Numbered from the stretch's first letter, positions 15,863-25,377 are shown. The stretch: DNA of 64,000 nt from Pectinatus haikarae (GCF_030813505.1 NZ_JAUSUE010000015.1); one strand, 5' to 3'. Program-made: numbers and translations. The notes: generated by a model not told the origin, from the letters alone.

Positions 15863-17167
15863 ATGTCTTTGAATGACAAATTCAAATTCAGCGAACGTAA
15901 TACTACTTTGAACACTGAAATCATCGCCGGTATTACTACTTTTGTGACAATGTCTTATATAGTCATAGTAAACCCTAGCGTTCTGAGCAAAGCCGGTATG
16001 GATTTCAACGGTGTGTTCATAGCAACTATCTTAGCAGCTATGATCGGCACTCTGATAATGGGGCTCGTCGCCAATTATCCGATAGCTATTGCGCCTGGTC
16101 TTGGCCTCAATGCCTACTTTGCTTTCGTTATCGTACTCGGTATGGGTATTCCATGGCAGTCGGCCCTGGGAAGTGTTTTTATATCTTCAATCATTTTTCT
16201 GCTGCTTTCTCTCACCAGCTTCAGACAAGCCCTCATAGCGGCTATCCCACGCTCACTAAAGGCCGGTATAAGCGGCGGCATAGGTCTCTTCATAGCTTTT
16301 ATCGGCATGCAGAACGCCCATCTTGTAGCTCCGTCACCCGCAACAATAATAACACTTGGCAATTTCGCCGAACCTGTTGCCTATATGACTATTCTCGGGC
16401 TTATAGTCACGATCATTCTGCTTGTGAATAATGTCCCGGCCGCAATTTTTCTGGGTATGCTGATAACGGCAATAATTTCTTTTCTTCTGGGCTATGTAAA
16501 TATGCCTGCTTCTATTTTCAGCCTGCCTACAGGATTTGAAAGTACATTTATGCAGCTTGATATTGCCGGTGCTTTCACACCTAATCTATTCGCAATAATT
16601 TTCACATTTTTTCTTGTTACCTTATTTGATACGACCGGCACCATGATCGGCATTGCCGAACAGGCTGGATTAATTAAAAATGATCGTTTCCCAAATGTCA
16701 GAAGCGCACTTCTTGCTGATGCTTTTGCCAGTACTTTCGGTTCTCTTCTGGGCACATCACCTACCTCGGCTTACATAGAATCCGGTGCAGGTGTGGCAGC
16801 AGGCGGCCGAACAGGCTTTACCTCTGTGGTCGTTGCTGTATTGTTTTTCTTCATGCTTTTTCTCGCGCCTATTGCCCAAGTCCTGGCAGCCGTTCCGGCT
16901 ATAACCTCTCCCGCTCTTATAGTTGTCGGCTTCTTAATGATGGGCAGTCTCAATCAGGTCGACTGGAACAATATTGAAGAATCTCTGCCTGCTTTTTTTG
17001 TACTTTTCTGGATGCCTTTATCCTATAGTATAACTAATGGTGTGGGAGCAGGGCTTATTCTTTACCCTCTCATAAAAATCTTCCGCGGCAAAATACGTGA
17101 TGTGCATCCTTTACTGTATGTTTTTATGGTATTATTTATAATACAGTTTATCATGATGAATCATTGA
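15863..17167 (+). CDS. Guanine/hypoxanthine permease, AzgA/PbuG family
   Basis: 434 residues with 12 or more hydrophobic segments. The AzgA-type signatures are present: IAPGLGLNAYFAF near residue 75, FDTTGTMIGIAEQAGL near 255 and LLGTSPTSAYIESGAG near 295. The protein imports purine bases by proton symport across the inner membrane. TAGGAGG precedes the ATG by eight bases. A glucosaminidase gene follows after 20 bases and may be co-transcribed. Whether the substrate is guanine/hypoxanthine or adenine cannot be read from the sequence. Confidence 0.88.
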   Translation: MSLNDKFKFSERNTTLNTEIIAGITTFVTMSYIVIVNPSVLSKAGMDFNGVFIATILAAMIGTLIMGLVANYPIAIAPGLGLNAYFAFVIVLGMGIPWQSALGSVFISSIIFLLLSLTSFRQALIAAIPRSLKAGISGGIGLFIAFIGMQNAHLVAPSPATIITLGNFAEPVAYMTILGLIVTIILLVNNVPAAIFLGMLITAIISFLLGYVNMPASIFSLPTGFESTFMQLDIAGAFTPNLFAIIFTFFLVTLFDTTGTMIGIAEQAGLIKNDRFPNVRSALLADAFASTFGSLLGTSPTSAYIESGAGVAAGGRTGFTSVVVAVLFFFMLFLAPIAQVLAAVPAITSPALIVVGFLMMGSLNQVDWNNIEESLPAFFVLFWMPLSYSITNGVGAGLILYPLIKIFRGKIRDVHPLLYVFMVLFIIQFIMMNH

Positions 17168-17186
17168 ATCCAAAAGGAGGTTTTCT

Positions 17187-17942
17187 TTGTCTATTTTAAA
17201 AAAGAAAAAGCTGTTCATATGTTTTTTGGCTGCAGCATCATTTTCCATTATTCCGGCAGGCAGCTGTTTTGCCGGCCAGCTTGTTCCTCAGCACAACAGC
17301 AAATTGAATACCACTGTAAAAGTTGACTCTGTTCAGGCTCACGGACAAATTTTCTCCGGAAAGATCCAACAAATATTGGCGGATTACAAAAAAAAGGATA
17401 TCGTCATTCCTGTTCCGTCTGTCACCCGCTCCGCCAATTCAGAAACCATCCTTGGCAGAGCAATGGCCACTCCGGAACAATGCGTCAGCTATCTGCTGCG
17501 TATAAATCCTAAGCCGGAAATCTCTGTTTCTCCTCAGGAACTTGTATCCTACTATTATCAGGAGGGCAGTAAAGAAGGTGTCCGTCCCGATGTGGCTTTT
17601 GCCCAGGCTCTTGTCGAAACCGGTTTTTTCCGCTATGGAGGTACTGTTACTCCTGATCAGAATAATTACGGCGGACTGGGAACCACCAGCACTATTGTCA
17701 AGGGCGCTTACTTTTCAACATCCCAGATGGGTGTCAGAGCACATATACAGCACTTGCTGGCTTATGCCTCTCTCATGCCTCCTCAGGCTCCTATCATCGA
17801 TCCACGATATTCACTGGTAAGATCAATTTACCAGCAGCAGACCCTGACTTCCTGGCAGGATCTCAACGGTCGCTGGGCTGTTCCCGGTGATACATACGGA
17901 CAGCACATCCTCAATGTATATAATGCCATATTGAATTCCTGA
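17187..17942 (+). CDS. Secreted glucosaminidase (GH73-like peptidoglycan hydrolase)
   Basis: 251 residues. The start is TTG, fixed by AGGAGG about six bases upstream. A signal peptide ends near SCFAGQ. Residues about 110-250 match the mannosyl-glycoprotein endo-beta-N-acetylglucosaminidase domain: GVRPDVAFAQALVETGFFRY includes the catalytic Glu context, followed by QNNYGGLG, GVRAHIQHLLAYA and a final YGQHILNVYNAIL. It probably cleaves glycan strands of peptidoglycan in the periplasm. No cell-wall-anchoring repeat is present, which fits a diderm. A strong terminator follows. Confidence 0.82.
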   Translation: MSILKKKKLFICFLAAASFSIIPAGSCFAGQLVPQHNSKLNTTVKVDSVQAHGQIFSGKIQQILADYKKKDIVIPVPSVTRSANSETILGRAMATPEQCVSYLLRINPKPEISVSPQELVSYYYQEGSKEGVRPDVAFAQALVETGFFRYGGTVTPDQNNYGGLGTTSTIVKGAYFSTSQMGVRAHIQHLLAYASLMPPQAPIIDPRYSLVRSIYQQQTLTSWQDLNGRWAVPGDTYGQHILNVYNAILNS

Positions 17943-17968
17943 TTGCCTGTCATCAATCAAATGCCAAA

Positions 17969-18019
17969 GCACAAGAATGCTGCCAACATAAAAATATGAT
18001 TGGCGGCATTTTTGTGCTA
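17969..18019. terminator. Intrinsic terminator after the glucosaminidase
   Basis: AGCACAA-g-AATGCTGCCAA pairs with TTGGCGGCATT-t-TTGTGCT around an A/T loop. It separates the glucosaminidase gene from the nrd promoter. Confidence 0.7.
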
Positions 18020-18072
18020 TAATATATCCCCGTAACGCAGTTATAGTATTTTTTCCCCCGTCAATATTTTTT

Positions 18073-18119
18073 CAATATATTGTGTTTAAATTGACATCCA
18101 TATCTATATATAGTAAAAT
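18073..18119 (+). promoter_or_regulatory. nrd promoter with two NrdR boxes
   Basis: Two 10-bp palindromes, CAATATATTG (18073-18082) and CTATATATAG (18104-18113), have centres 31 bp apart, three helical turns, as required for NrdR tandem boxes. They interleave with a promoter: TTGACA at 18091-18096, 17-base spacer, TAAAAT at 18114-18119. One box lies upstream of the -35 and the other covers the spacer up to the -10. NrdR is a Zn/ATP-cone repressor that senses (d)ATP, so the anaerobic reductase operon is probably under nucleotide feedback control. Confidence 0.75.
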
Positions 18120-18204
18120 CTCATATAGTCAGCAATACTTTTATCGACAGGAAGATGGGCCATCCGTCTCATAAACCGTCAAATAAAATGAATGGGAGTA
18201 AAAG

Positions 18205-20478
18205 ATGACTACTACAACCATAAGCTCAATAAAAAAACGTACCGGCAGTATCGCCGATTTTAACGCACAAAAGATCGTAATTGCTATCAAAAAAGCGAAT
18301 CTGGAATCAGTTGATGATACTTTCACACCAGAAAAACTGCAGCAGCTTGCACAAAAAGTTATAGAAGATACAGCGGTTTTTCCCGTTCCGACCGTTGAAC
18401 AAATACAAGATGCTGTTGAGCGCGTACTTATAGCAGACAATCTTGCCAGTACGGCAAAAGCATATATATTGTACCGTGCTGAGCACACCAAAATACGTGA
18501 AGCAAAAGTTAATCTGATGGATATTTACGGCGAACTTACTTTCAAACAGGCAAAGGATGCCGATCTAAAACGTGAAAACGCCAATATAGATGCCGATACA
18601 GCTATGGGTACAATGCTGAAATACGGATCGGAAGGATCCAAATATTTTATTGATAATTATATTCTTCCCAAGGATATAGCAGCAGCTCATATTGATGGTG
18701 ATATTCATATACATGATATGGATTTTTACATGCTGACAGAAACCTGCTGTCAGATCGATCTGCTGAAATTATTTCATAACGGTTTTTCCACGGGGCATGG
18801 GGCATTGCGCGAACCTAATGATATTCGCTCTTACGCTGCGCTGGCCTGTATAGCCATACAAGCCAATCAGAACGAAATGCACGGCGGACAAGCTGTTCCC
18901 AACTTCGATTACTCCATGGCGCCCGGCGTGGCAAAAACCTTTGTCAAACAATATTTTAAGGCCCTTGCACAATACTTCAGCATAACTCTTGATAAGTCTG
19001 CCGCTGACTCGCGTCTGCTGGTCAATAAAATAGAAAAGGCTGTTTCTCCTTCAATCTCAATGGCTGCCGCTGATTCTTTCGGTAATACTCTTATCAGATT
19101 TTTTGATGATTACCAGCAGGAAGCTTTATTTGAACCTATTCCGCTTTCTGTTATCAATGCGGCACACGCCTATGCCGTAAAAACTGCCACTGCCGAAACT
19201 GATGCGGCCACATATCAGGCAATGGAAGCCTTTGTTCATAATCTGAACACAATGAATTCCCGTGCCGGTGCTCAGGTACCCTTTAGTTCTGTAAACTACG
19301 GAACGGATACCTCACCCGAAGGACGCATGGCGGTAAAGAATTTATTGCTGGCAACTGCGGCCGGCTTGGGCAATAACGAAACACCAATTTTTCCCGTGCA
19401 GATCTTCAAGGTAAAAGAAGGTATAAATTACAACAATACCGATCCCAATTATGATCTTTTTCAATTGGCAATAAAGACTTCGGCCAAAAGACTTTTTCCT
19501 AATTTCAGCTTTCTTGATGCTCCCTTCAACAAAAAATATTATAAAAAAGGCGATTACAATACGGAAGTTGCCTACATGGGATGCCGCACACGCGTGATGG
19601 CAAACGCGTATGATCCCGCTCATGAAACCACCTGCGGGCGGGGAAACCTAAGCTTTACAAGTATCAATCTGCCTCGTCTGGGTATTGAAGCACACGGTGA
19701 TATCAGCAAGTTTTATAATGATCTTGATGCTATGATCGATCTCGTTATCAGACAGCTGCTGCACCGCTTTAAAATCCAATCGGCAAAATTCGGCCGCAAT
19801 TATCCATTCCTCATCGGCGAACACATATGGCTTGATTCAGAAAAAATATCCGCTGAAGACAAGATTGGCGATATATTAAAGCACGGCACATTGACTATCG
19901 GTTTCATTGGTCTTGCCGAAGCTTTGAAGGCTCTGACAGGGCTGCATCACGGCGAGAGCGCCAGATCGCAAAAGCTGGGGCTGGAAATAATTGGTCATAT
20001 GCGTAAGCGGATGGATGAAGAATCGGAGCATACTCATCTGAATTTTTCACTTATTGCTACTCCTGCTGAAGGTCTGAGCGGTCGCTTTGTCAAAATAGAC
20101 GCCAAGCGTTATGGGAAAATTCCCGGCGTGACTGATCGCGATTATTATACCAATTCTTTCCACATACCAGTTTATTATCCGATCAGTGCCTATAAGAAAA
20201 TTCAATTGGAAGGACCATATCACAGCTTGACTAACGGCGGACATATAAGCTATGTTGAGATGGACGGCGACCCACTTAAAAATTTAAAAGCATTTGAAAC
20301 AATTATCCGCTGCATGCATGACAGCGGCATAGGATATGGTTCTGTCAATCATCCCGTTGACCGTGATCCTATCTGCGGCTACACGGGTATAATAGATAAT
20401 GTATGCCCCAAATGCGGCCGTACAGAGGAAGAACATATGCATCATATAGTCATTCCCCGTACGGAATGTCTGTGCTGA
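18205..20478 (+). CDS. nrdD: Anaerobic ribonucleoside-triphosphate reductase, main subunit lacking the glycyl-radical tail
   Basis: 757 residues. An N-terminal ATP cone (KKRTGSIADFNAQKIVIAI) is followed by the class III catalytic barrel with ETCCQIDLLKLF, EMHGGQAVPNFDY and TCGRGNLSFTSINLPRLG. The C-terminus has the metal-site half DPICGYTGIIDNVCPKCGR and then stops at ECLC. In ordinary NrdD the chain continues through a glycyl-radical segment (RITGYLVG-like); here that segment is absent and is encoded by the next gene. The protein reduces ribonucleoside triphosphates to dNTPs without oxygen. It is first in nrdD, small subunit, nrdG, behind NrdR boxes. Confidence 0.9.
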   Translation: MTTTTISSIKKRTGSIADFNAQKIVIAIKKANLESVDDTFTPEKLQQLAQKVIEDTAVFPVPTVEQIQDAVERVLIADNLASTAKAYILYRAEHTKIREAKVNLMDIYGELTFKQAKDADLKRENANIDADTAMGTMLKYGSEGSKYFIDNYILPKDIAAAHIDGDIHIHDMDFYMLTETCCQIDLLKLFHNGFSTGHGALREPNDIRSYAALACIAIQANQNEMHGGQAVPNFDYSMAPGVAKTFVKQYFKALAQYFSITLDKSAADSRLLVNKIEKAVSPSISMAAADSFGNTLIRFFDDYQQEALFEPIPLSVINAAHAYAVKTATAETDAATYQAMEAFVHNLNTMNSRAGAQVPFSSVNYGTDTSPEGRMAVKNLLLATAAGLGNNETPIFPVQIFKVKEGINYNNTDPNYDLFQLAIKTSAKRLFPNFSFLDAPFNKKYYKKGDYNTEVAYMGCRTRVMANAYDPAHETTCGRGNLSFTSINLPRLGIEAHGDISKFYNDLDAMIDLVIRQLLHRFKIQSAKFGRNYPFLIGEHIWLDSEKISAEDKIGDILKHGTLTIGFIGLAEALKALTGLHHGESARSQKLGLEIIGHMRKRMDEESEHTHLNFSLIATPAEGLSGRFVKIDAKRYGKIPGVTDRDYYTNSFHIPVYYPISAYKKIQLEGPYHSLTNGGHISYVEMDGDPLKNLKAFETIIRCMHDSGIGYGSVNHPVDRDPICGYTGIIDNVCPKCGRTEEEHMHHIVIPRTECLC

Positions 20479-20513
20479 TTTGAAAAATATTAAATAAAAA
20501 GGATGTGCTGATC

Positions 20514-20798
20514 ATGTTACTAAAAGGCATTGAAATCAACTTAAACGGCTTAGCCGGTATATCTGAGGAAGAAATCGTAAGTTATATCGACCGTATAGAA
20601 AATCAATCTTCTAAAAGATTGAAGTATCTTTCTATAGCAGATGACGGCAACGGCAATGTCGCACTTGATTATAAGCTGCGGCCTGCAAAATTTGAACGAA
20701 TCCGCCGTATTACCGGCTATCTTGTCGGCACTACCGACCGTTTCAACAATGCGAAACGTGCAGAAGAGCATGACCGCGTAAAACATGGGCTTAATTAA
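20514..20798 (+). CDS. Separate glycyl-radical subunit of anaerobic ribonucleotide reductase
   Basis: 94 residues from the ATG at 20514, with AAAAAGG about ten bases upstream; a GTG at 20505 is too close to it. The last 35 residues, ERIRRITGYLVGTTDRFNNA onward to EEHDRVKHG, are the glycyl-radical tail normally fused to the end of NrdD (radical Gly in TGYLVG). The first 58 residues are an extra domain with a LKGIEINLNGLAGISEEEI opening that I do not recognise. The preceding NrdD ends just before this tail, so the catalytic enzyme must assemble from two chains, as PFL can do with the spare part GrcA/YfiD. It overlaps nrdG by 14 bases. Confidence 0.82.
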   Translation: MLLKGIEINLNGLAGISEEEIVSYIDRIENQSSKRLKYLSIADDGNGNVALDYKLRPAKFERIRRITGYLVGTTDRFNNAKRAEEHDRVKHGLN

Positions 20799-21288
20799 GA
20801 TTGCCGGCACTGTTGATGATTCTGTAGTTGACGGTGAAGGCTACCGTTTCACTATTTTCACACAGGGATGCCCGCACAAGTGTCCCGGCTGCCATAATCC
20901 GCATACACACGATCCCAGCGGCGGGAAATATGCTGATCCCGATGCGCTGCTCACGCAGATCTGCAAGAATCCTCTGTTATCAGGTGTGACTTTCAGCGGC
21001 GGCGAACCTTTTCTTCAGGCCGGCGAGCTTGCCCTTCTTGCGGAAAAAATCCATGCGGTGCCTCTTAATATTACTACCTATACAGGCTACACGCTGGAGC
21101 AGCTCACAGCTATGCATAACAAGGACATCACCCGATTGCTTTACCTTACCGATATTCTTATAGACGGTCCATTCTTGCTCGAGAAGCGGGATCTGACTTT
21201 ATCCTTTCGCGGCAGCAGCAATCAACGTATCATCGATATGAACGAAACCAGAAAAAAAGGAACTATTATTTTAAAAAATTTTACCTGA
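20785..21288 (+). CDS. nrdG: Anaerobic ribonucleotide reductase activating protein
   Basis: 167 residues, radical SAM activase. The [4Fe-4S] cluster motif is CPHKCPGC (CxxxCxxC) near residue 30, followed by HNPHTHDPSGG, and the SAM-binding glycines are in TFSGGEPFLQ. It generates the glycyl radical, here presumably on the small subunit encoded immediately upstream. The start overlaps the end of that gene by 14 bases, implying coupled translation. A 22-bp perfect terminator hairpin follows. Confidence 0.92.
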   Translation: MGLIKIAGTVDDSVVDGEGYRFTIFTQGCPHKCPGCHNPHTHDPSGGKYADPDALLTQICKNPLLSGVTFSGGEPFLQAGELALLAEKIHAVPLNITTYTGYTLEQLTAMHNKDITRLLYLTDILIDGPFLLEKRDLTLSFRGSSNQRIIDMNETRKKGTIILKNFT

Positions 21289-21290
21289 AA

Positions 21291-21342
21291 AACAAACAGG
21301 AAGCCCGTCAGAAAAATATCTGACGGGCTTCCTGTTTGTTTT
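21291..21342. terminator. Bidirectional intrinsic terminator
   Basis: A 22-bp perfect stem (AACAAACAGGAAGCCCGTCA, then GA, and its complement) with a six-base loop and flanking A- and T-runs. It lies between nrdG and the convergent sbcC, whose last codons overlap its right edge. Confidence 0.85.
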
Positions 21343-24085
21343 AATTTATCACTTCCGCCCGGCTGCCCCCGTATGGCATTTTACTTACTTTGATCTGCTT
21401 GTCGATGCGCTGCTTCAATTCACCGACATGAGATATTATCCCGATCAGTTTATTGCCTTGTGCGAGAGTATTAAGCACACTGACTGCATGTTCCAAAGAT
21501 TCTTCATCCAATGAACCAAAACCTTCATCGACAAACATAGTATCCAGCTGTATGCCTCCCGCCGATGATTGAATCTCATCGGATAACCCCAAAGCCAAAG
21601 ACAGCGATGCCTTAAACGCCTCTCCTCCTGACAGTGTCTTTATACTGCGCCGGCTGCCATTATAATGATCTATGACATCCAATTCCAGTCCGCTCTGACT
21701 GCGCATATCCTGAGCTGCCGTTTTTCTTATCAATTCATACTGTCCCGCGCTCATGACCATAAATCTGGTATTTGCTCTTTCTATTATTCTGTCAAAATAC
21801 TGCATCTGTATATACGTTTCCAGCGTTATTTTACTCTTTCCGCTTTGCATACCAGCAACAGTCTGAGCTAAATCAAGCTGCCAGATATACTGTTCGGTCA
21901 GCTCCTCATAACTGTCCTTTTGTTCAATAATATCTTTCAGTGCCTTTTCATTTGCTGCCATCCGTATATGTATCAGCTGCTGATTTTCTGTCAATTCTTT
22001 TTTGGCTTGCGTGAGACTTGCGCGCATACTCTTCAATTTTTCCAGATCGAGCGTGCTGCTTTTTTCAAGCTGACCGCGCAAAACTGTAAATTTAGCTTTT
22101 TCACTGCTTAAAAAGTTCTCTTTTTCCGCAAATTTTTTCTGAGCCTCATTCATTTGCTTTTCTAATAAGACTGCATGCATTTCTTTGTTTTCCAGCATTT
22201 TTACTGCTTCTGTCTTATCTTTGTAAGTGAGCAGTTTAGCCTTTTCTGTCTTTTTTTCCCCGATATTTTCTATATTAGCTGCCAAAACAGCTTTTTTCTG
22301 CTGATATTCTTTTGCTTTTTCACCGATATCATCATATTTTCCAGACAGCAGCGGCAGCTCTCTGTCCAGTTTTTCTTTTAATAATACTTCTTTTTGCAGC
22401 TTATCCATTTCCTGCCTGATAACTGTTCTTTCTCTGTCTGCATTCTTTTGTGATTCTGCCGCCTGTTCTTTTATCCTGCCGCGTTCCCGGCAGCCAAGAA
22501 GCTGTTCTGCTTTTTTAATTATCTGTCCGTCGAGCGCACTTAGCTGTCCCTTCAGATCACCTGCCCGCATACTGAGCTCAGACACTTTTTTATCCGCCAT
22601 CTGTCTCTTTTTTTTAATGATATCCAGTTGTTCCTTGTCAGGTGCATTTTCCACCAAAACTGCCGGCTGCGGATGCTGCACAGATCCGCATACAGGGCAT
22701 GGTCTGCCGTCTTGCAGAGCTGAGGCTATTATTCCTGCCTGTTCATCCAAATATGCTTTTTCCATCTTGTCACATTCCGCATGAATAACTTTTTGGCTGC
22801 CCTGTTCAGCCTTATATGCTTCACATGCTTTTTTATATCTATTGAGCAGTGCATTATAATCTGCCGTATTTACCAAAAGTTCCTGCAGATCTTCCAACTG
22901 TTTTTGCAGTATTCCTTCTCTGTGCCTGCATTGTTCTTTTTTCAACATCGCCTCCTGTAAAAGGCTCTGCTGTTTTTTCCCTTCTTCTATCTGCTTACTG
23001 AGAATTTTCAGCTGCCTGCATTCTGCCTCTTCTTTCTGTGCCATCACTGCCAACTGAGAAACATATTCTTTTTCCTGTACTAAAACGGCATCATACTCAT
23101 CGTATGTGCCCATATTATCCTTTATACCGGCTATAACCTCTATTGCCGCCGCATATTCCTTATCATATCTTTCTTTTGCTTCTTTATAATTTTTTTCCAG
23201 CTGTTGTGCAAAAGGAATATTTTTTTCTATCTCCGTCTTGCACAAGGCCATTTCCTGCTTTATCTTTTCCATAGAGGCAGCATAACCCAGCTGGGAATTA
23301 TTCTGAGCTAGTTTTTCCTCGTTATCTGCTATTTTTTTACTTATCTGTTCTGCAGTTTTTCTATCTTTATTCGTGTATTCACTAATTTTACTGATAAGCT
23401 CAGACAGTAACGGTGAATCCTCCAAAACTGCATTTTCTGCCAGCTGGATATTTTTTTTATCGTGTTCTATATCTCTTTTTATACTTTCCAGCTTTTTTGC
23501 TGTTTCTTCCGCTTCCTTTTTTAATTTTTCCTGAAGAAAACGATATAATCCTGTATTGAATATCTTGCGGAAAATATCACTGCGTTCTTTTGTCGGTGAA
23601 AGTAAAAGCCGCAAAAAATCGCCCTGGGCGATCATAGCTATCTGAGTGAATTGTGCTCTGTCGAGGCCTATCAGCTCTGCCACAGCCTGCGTCACTTCTT
23701 TGACACCGCTTACTATTTCCCCGTCTGGAAGGAACAGTTCCGCCGCAGGTTTTTCCACAACTATTTTACTGCCTCTTTTGGCCGGACGCTCATATTCCGG
23801 ATTGCGCCGCAGTCTGTAGTCGCGATTTCCATAACAAAATATAAGTTCTACATAAGTTTGCGTATCGGTCGAAGCATATTTACTGCGAAACATATTCGTC
23901 TCCCGTACAGGACCGCTGGCCTCTCCGTACAGCGCATAAACCAGAGCATCAAAGATAGTAGTTTTCCCCGCACCTGTGTCACCGCTTATAAGATAAATCC
24001 CTTTTTTACCTAATTTACTAAAATCTATATCCACTTCACCCGCATAAGGTCCAAAGGCTGACATAACAAGTTTTTTAGGCAGCAT
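21341..24085 (-). CDS. sbcC: Nuclease SbcCD ATPase subunit
   Basis: 914 residues from the ATG at 24085, which overlaps the sbcD stop as TGATG and has GGGAGG seven bases upstream. Walker A is GDTGAGKTTIFDA. A long coiled coil of E/K/Q-rich heptads follows and folds back at a zinc hook, PCPVCGSVQHP. The C-terminal ATPase half has the signature LSGGEAFKASLSLALG, Walker B TMFVDEGFGSLDEES and IISHVGEL. SbcCD (the bacterial Mre11-Rad50) opens DNA hairpins and processes double-strand ends. It is expressed together with sbcD. Confidence 0.93.
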   Translation of the reverse strand: MLPKKLVMSAFGPYAGEVDIDFSKLGKKGIYLISGDTGAGKTTIFDALVYALYGEASGPVRETNMFRSKYASTDTQTYVELIFCYGNRDYRLRRNPEYERPAKRGSKIVVEKPAAELFLPDGEIVSGVKEVTQAVAELIGLDRAQFTQIAMIAQGDFLRLLLSPTKERSDIFRKIFNTGLYRFLQEKLKKEAEETAKKLESIKRDIEHDKKNIQLAENAVLEDSPLLSELISKISEYTNKDRKTAEQISKKIADNEEKLAQNNSQLGYAASMEKIKQEMALCKTEIEKNIPFAQQLEKNYKEAKERYDKEYAAAIEVIAGIKDNMGTYDEYDAVLVQEKEYVSQLAVMAQKEEAECRQLKILSKQIEEGKKQQSLLQEAMLKKEQCRHREGILQKQLEDLQELLVNTADYNALLNRYKKACEAYKAEQGSQKVIHAECDKMEKAYLDEQAGIIASALQDGRPCPVCGSVQHPQPAVLVENAPDKEQLDIIKKKRQMADKKVSELSMRAGDLKGQLSALDGQIIKKAEQLLGCRERGRIKEQAAESQKNADRERTVIRQEMDKLQKEVLLKEKLDRELPLLSGKYDDIGEKAKEYQQKKAVLAANIENIGEKKTEKAKLLTYKDKTEAVKMLENKEMHAVLLEKQMNEAQKKFAEKENFLSSEKAKFTVLRGQLEKSSTLDLEKLKSMRASLTQAKKELTENQQLIHIRMAANEKALKDIIEQKDSYEELTEQYIWQLDLAQTVAGMQSGKSKITLETYIQMQYFDRIIERANTRFMVMSAGQYELIRKTAAQDMRSQSGLELDVIDHYNGSRRSIKTLSGGEAFKASLSLALGLSDEIQSSAGGIQLDTMFVDEGFGSLDEESLEHAVSVLNTLAQGNKLIGIISHVGELKQRIDKQIKVSKMPYGGSRAEVIN

Positions 24086-25215
24086 CAGTGTTCCTCCCAT
24101 ATTTGTTCTATCAATTTCTCGGCAAAATTCCGCTGTTTTTTACTGAATGGTTTATTATTTTGCAAGGCATAGAACTCACTGAGCATATCAATAGGCAGTT
24201 TGCTTTTTTCTGTATTTGCCGTGATGATATTATTTGTCTGCGTTCTTTTATTATCATAATCTATTTTCATTATATTCGGATAAATTGTACGTAATTTACC
24301 TATCGCGTCCGGTATTTCATTTTCGTCTGTCAGAGTAACTGCTAAATAATCCTCTGTATCTGTGCCTTCATAATTTTCCCTTAAAACCAAATCTGCATAA
24401 TTTCCCCGTATCCTGCGCATATCATGTAAAGGCTGCAAATTTCTTGCACTGATATCCACCTTACCTTTTTCTTTTATATTCACAATTACAAGAGTTTTTT
24501 TGTGCCCGCATTCAGAAAAGGAATATTTTAAAGGTGTTCCTGCATAACGTACAAATGCACGCCCGATCTGCTGAGGTCTGTGAATATGTCCAAGAGCGGC
24601 ATAATCAAACGGGTAAAATATTTCTGCCGAAATATTATCCAGACCGCCTATGCTTATTTCCTCTGAATCGCTCGTCTGTGCCCCCGTAACAAATTGATGT
24701 GCAATTATTATATTGCGCGCCTCCCGGTCAATGCGCATTTTCTCCACAGCTGTCCTGACAGCATCATCATATGTCCTTATGTCTTCTTCCGGCCATGCTT
24801 TTTTTGCATATACAGGTTTCAAAAATGGCAGCATATATATATTGACTGATCCATATTCATCTTGAATTTTTATTGGTGAAAATATTCCTGTAAATACCGG
24901 AGATATATATACACCGCTTTTATTCAGGAGTCCTGTACCGAAGGACAACCGCTCTGCCGAATCATGGTTGCCGCTTATAATAAATACCTTCATTTTCAAC
25001 TCTGCAAGTTCAGTAAGAAATTTATCCAAAAGACGCACTGCCTCAACGGGAGGCAGTGGTGTATCATAAATGTCACCGGCAATAAAAACAGCCTCTGGCT
25101 TCTCCTTCTGCAAAATATTTACCACTTGTGTCAATATGTATTTTTGATCTTCAAGCATAGAAAAATTATTTATTCTTTTCCCTATATGCAAATCAGCTAA
25201 ATGGGCAAATTTCAT
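24085..25215 (-). CDS. sbcD: Nuclease SbcCD exonuclease subunit
   Basis: 376 residues from the ATG at 25215, with GGAGG six bases upstream; the GTG at 25227 overlaps that site and is unlikely. The calcineurin-like phosphoesterase motifs are in order: HLADLHIGK, FIAGDIYDTPLPP, VFIISGNHDS, IIAHQFV and AALGHIHRPQ. These bind two Mn ions for dsDNA exonuclease and ssDNA endonuclease activity. The gene is coupled to sbcC by a stop/start overlap. Confidence 0.93.
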   Translation of the reverse strand: MKFAHLADLHIGKRINNFSMLEDQKYILTQVVNILQKEKPEAVFIAGDIYDTPLPPVEAVRLLDKFLTELAELKMKVFIISGNHDSAERLSFGTGLLNKSGVYISPVFTGIFSPIKIQDEYGSVNIYMLPFLKPVYAKKAWPEEDIRTYDDAVRTAVEKMRIDREARNIIIAHQFVTGAQTSDSEEISIGGLDNISAEIFYPFDYAALGHIHRPQQIGRAFVRYAGTPLKYSFSECGHKKTLVIVNIKEKGKVDISARNLQPLHDMRRIRGNYADLVLRENYEGTDTEDYLAVTLTDENEIPDAIGKLRTIYPNIMKIDYDNKRTQTNNIITANTEKSKLPIDMLSEFYALQNNKPFSKKQRNFAEKLIEQIWEEH

Positions 25216-25239
25216 AAAAACCTCCACATAAAGAAAGCT

Positions 25240-25320
25240 CTTATCTAAGCCGCAATTCCCGGCCTAAATAAGAACCCTTTTTTCACCAGGCAATCTGTCT
25301 CCTGATCTTATTATAACATA
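25240..25320 (-). promoter_or_regulatory. sbcDC leader: extended -10 promoter and hairpin
   Basis: On the minus strand TGTTATAATAAG (25316-25305) provides an extended -10 element. Between it and sbcD an imperfect inverted repeat, TCTTATTTAGGCCG / CGGCTTAGATAAGA, can form a 14-bp stem. On the plus strand the same hairpin ends in a T-run, but no plus-strand gene lies before it. A -35 of good spacing is not evident. Confidence 0.35.
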
Positions 25321-25377
25321 AACTTAGGAAATATCGGTCAATCTGAGGAAGGTAAGATAAGCCTGTTCTTACAATGG

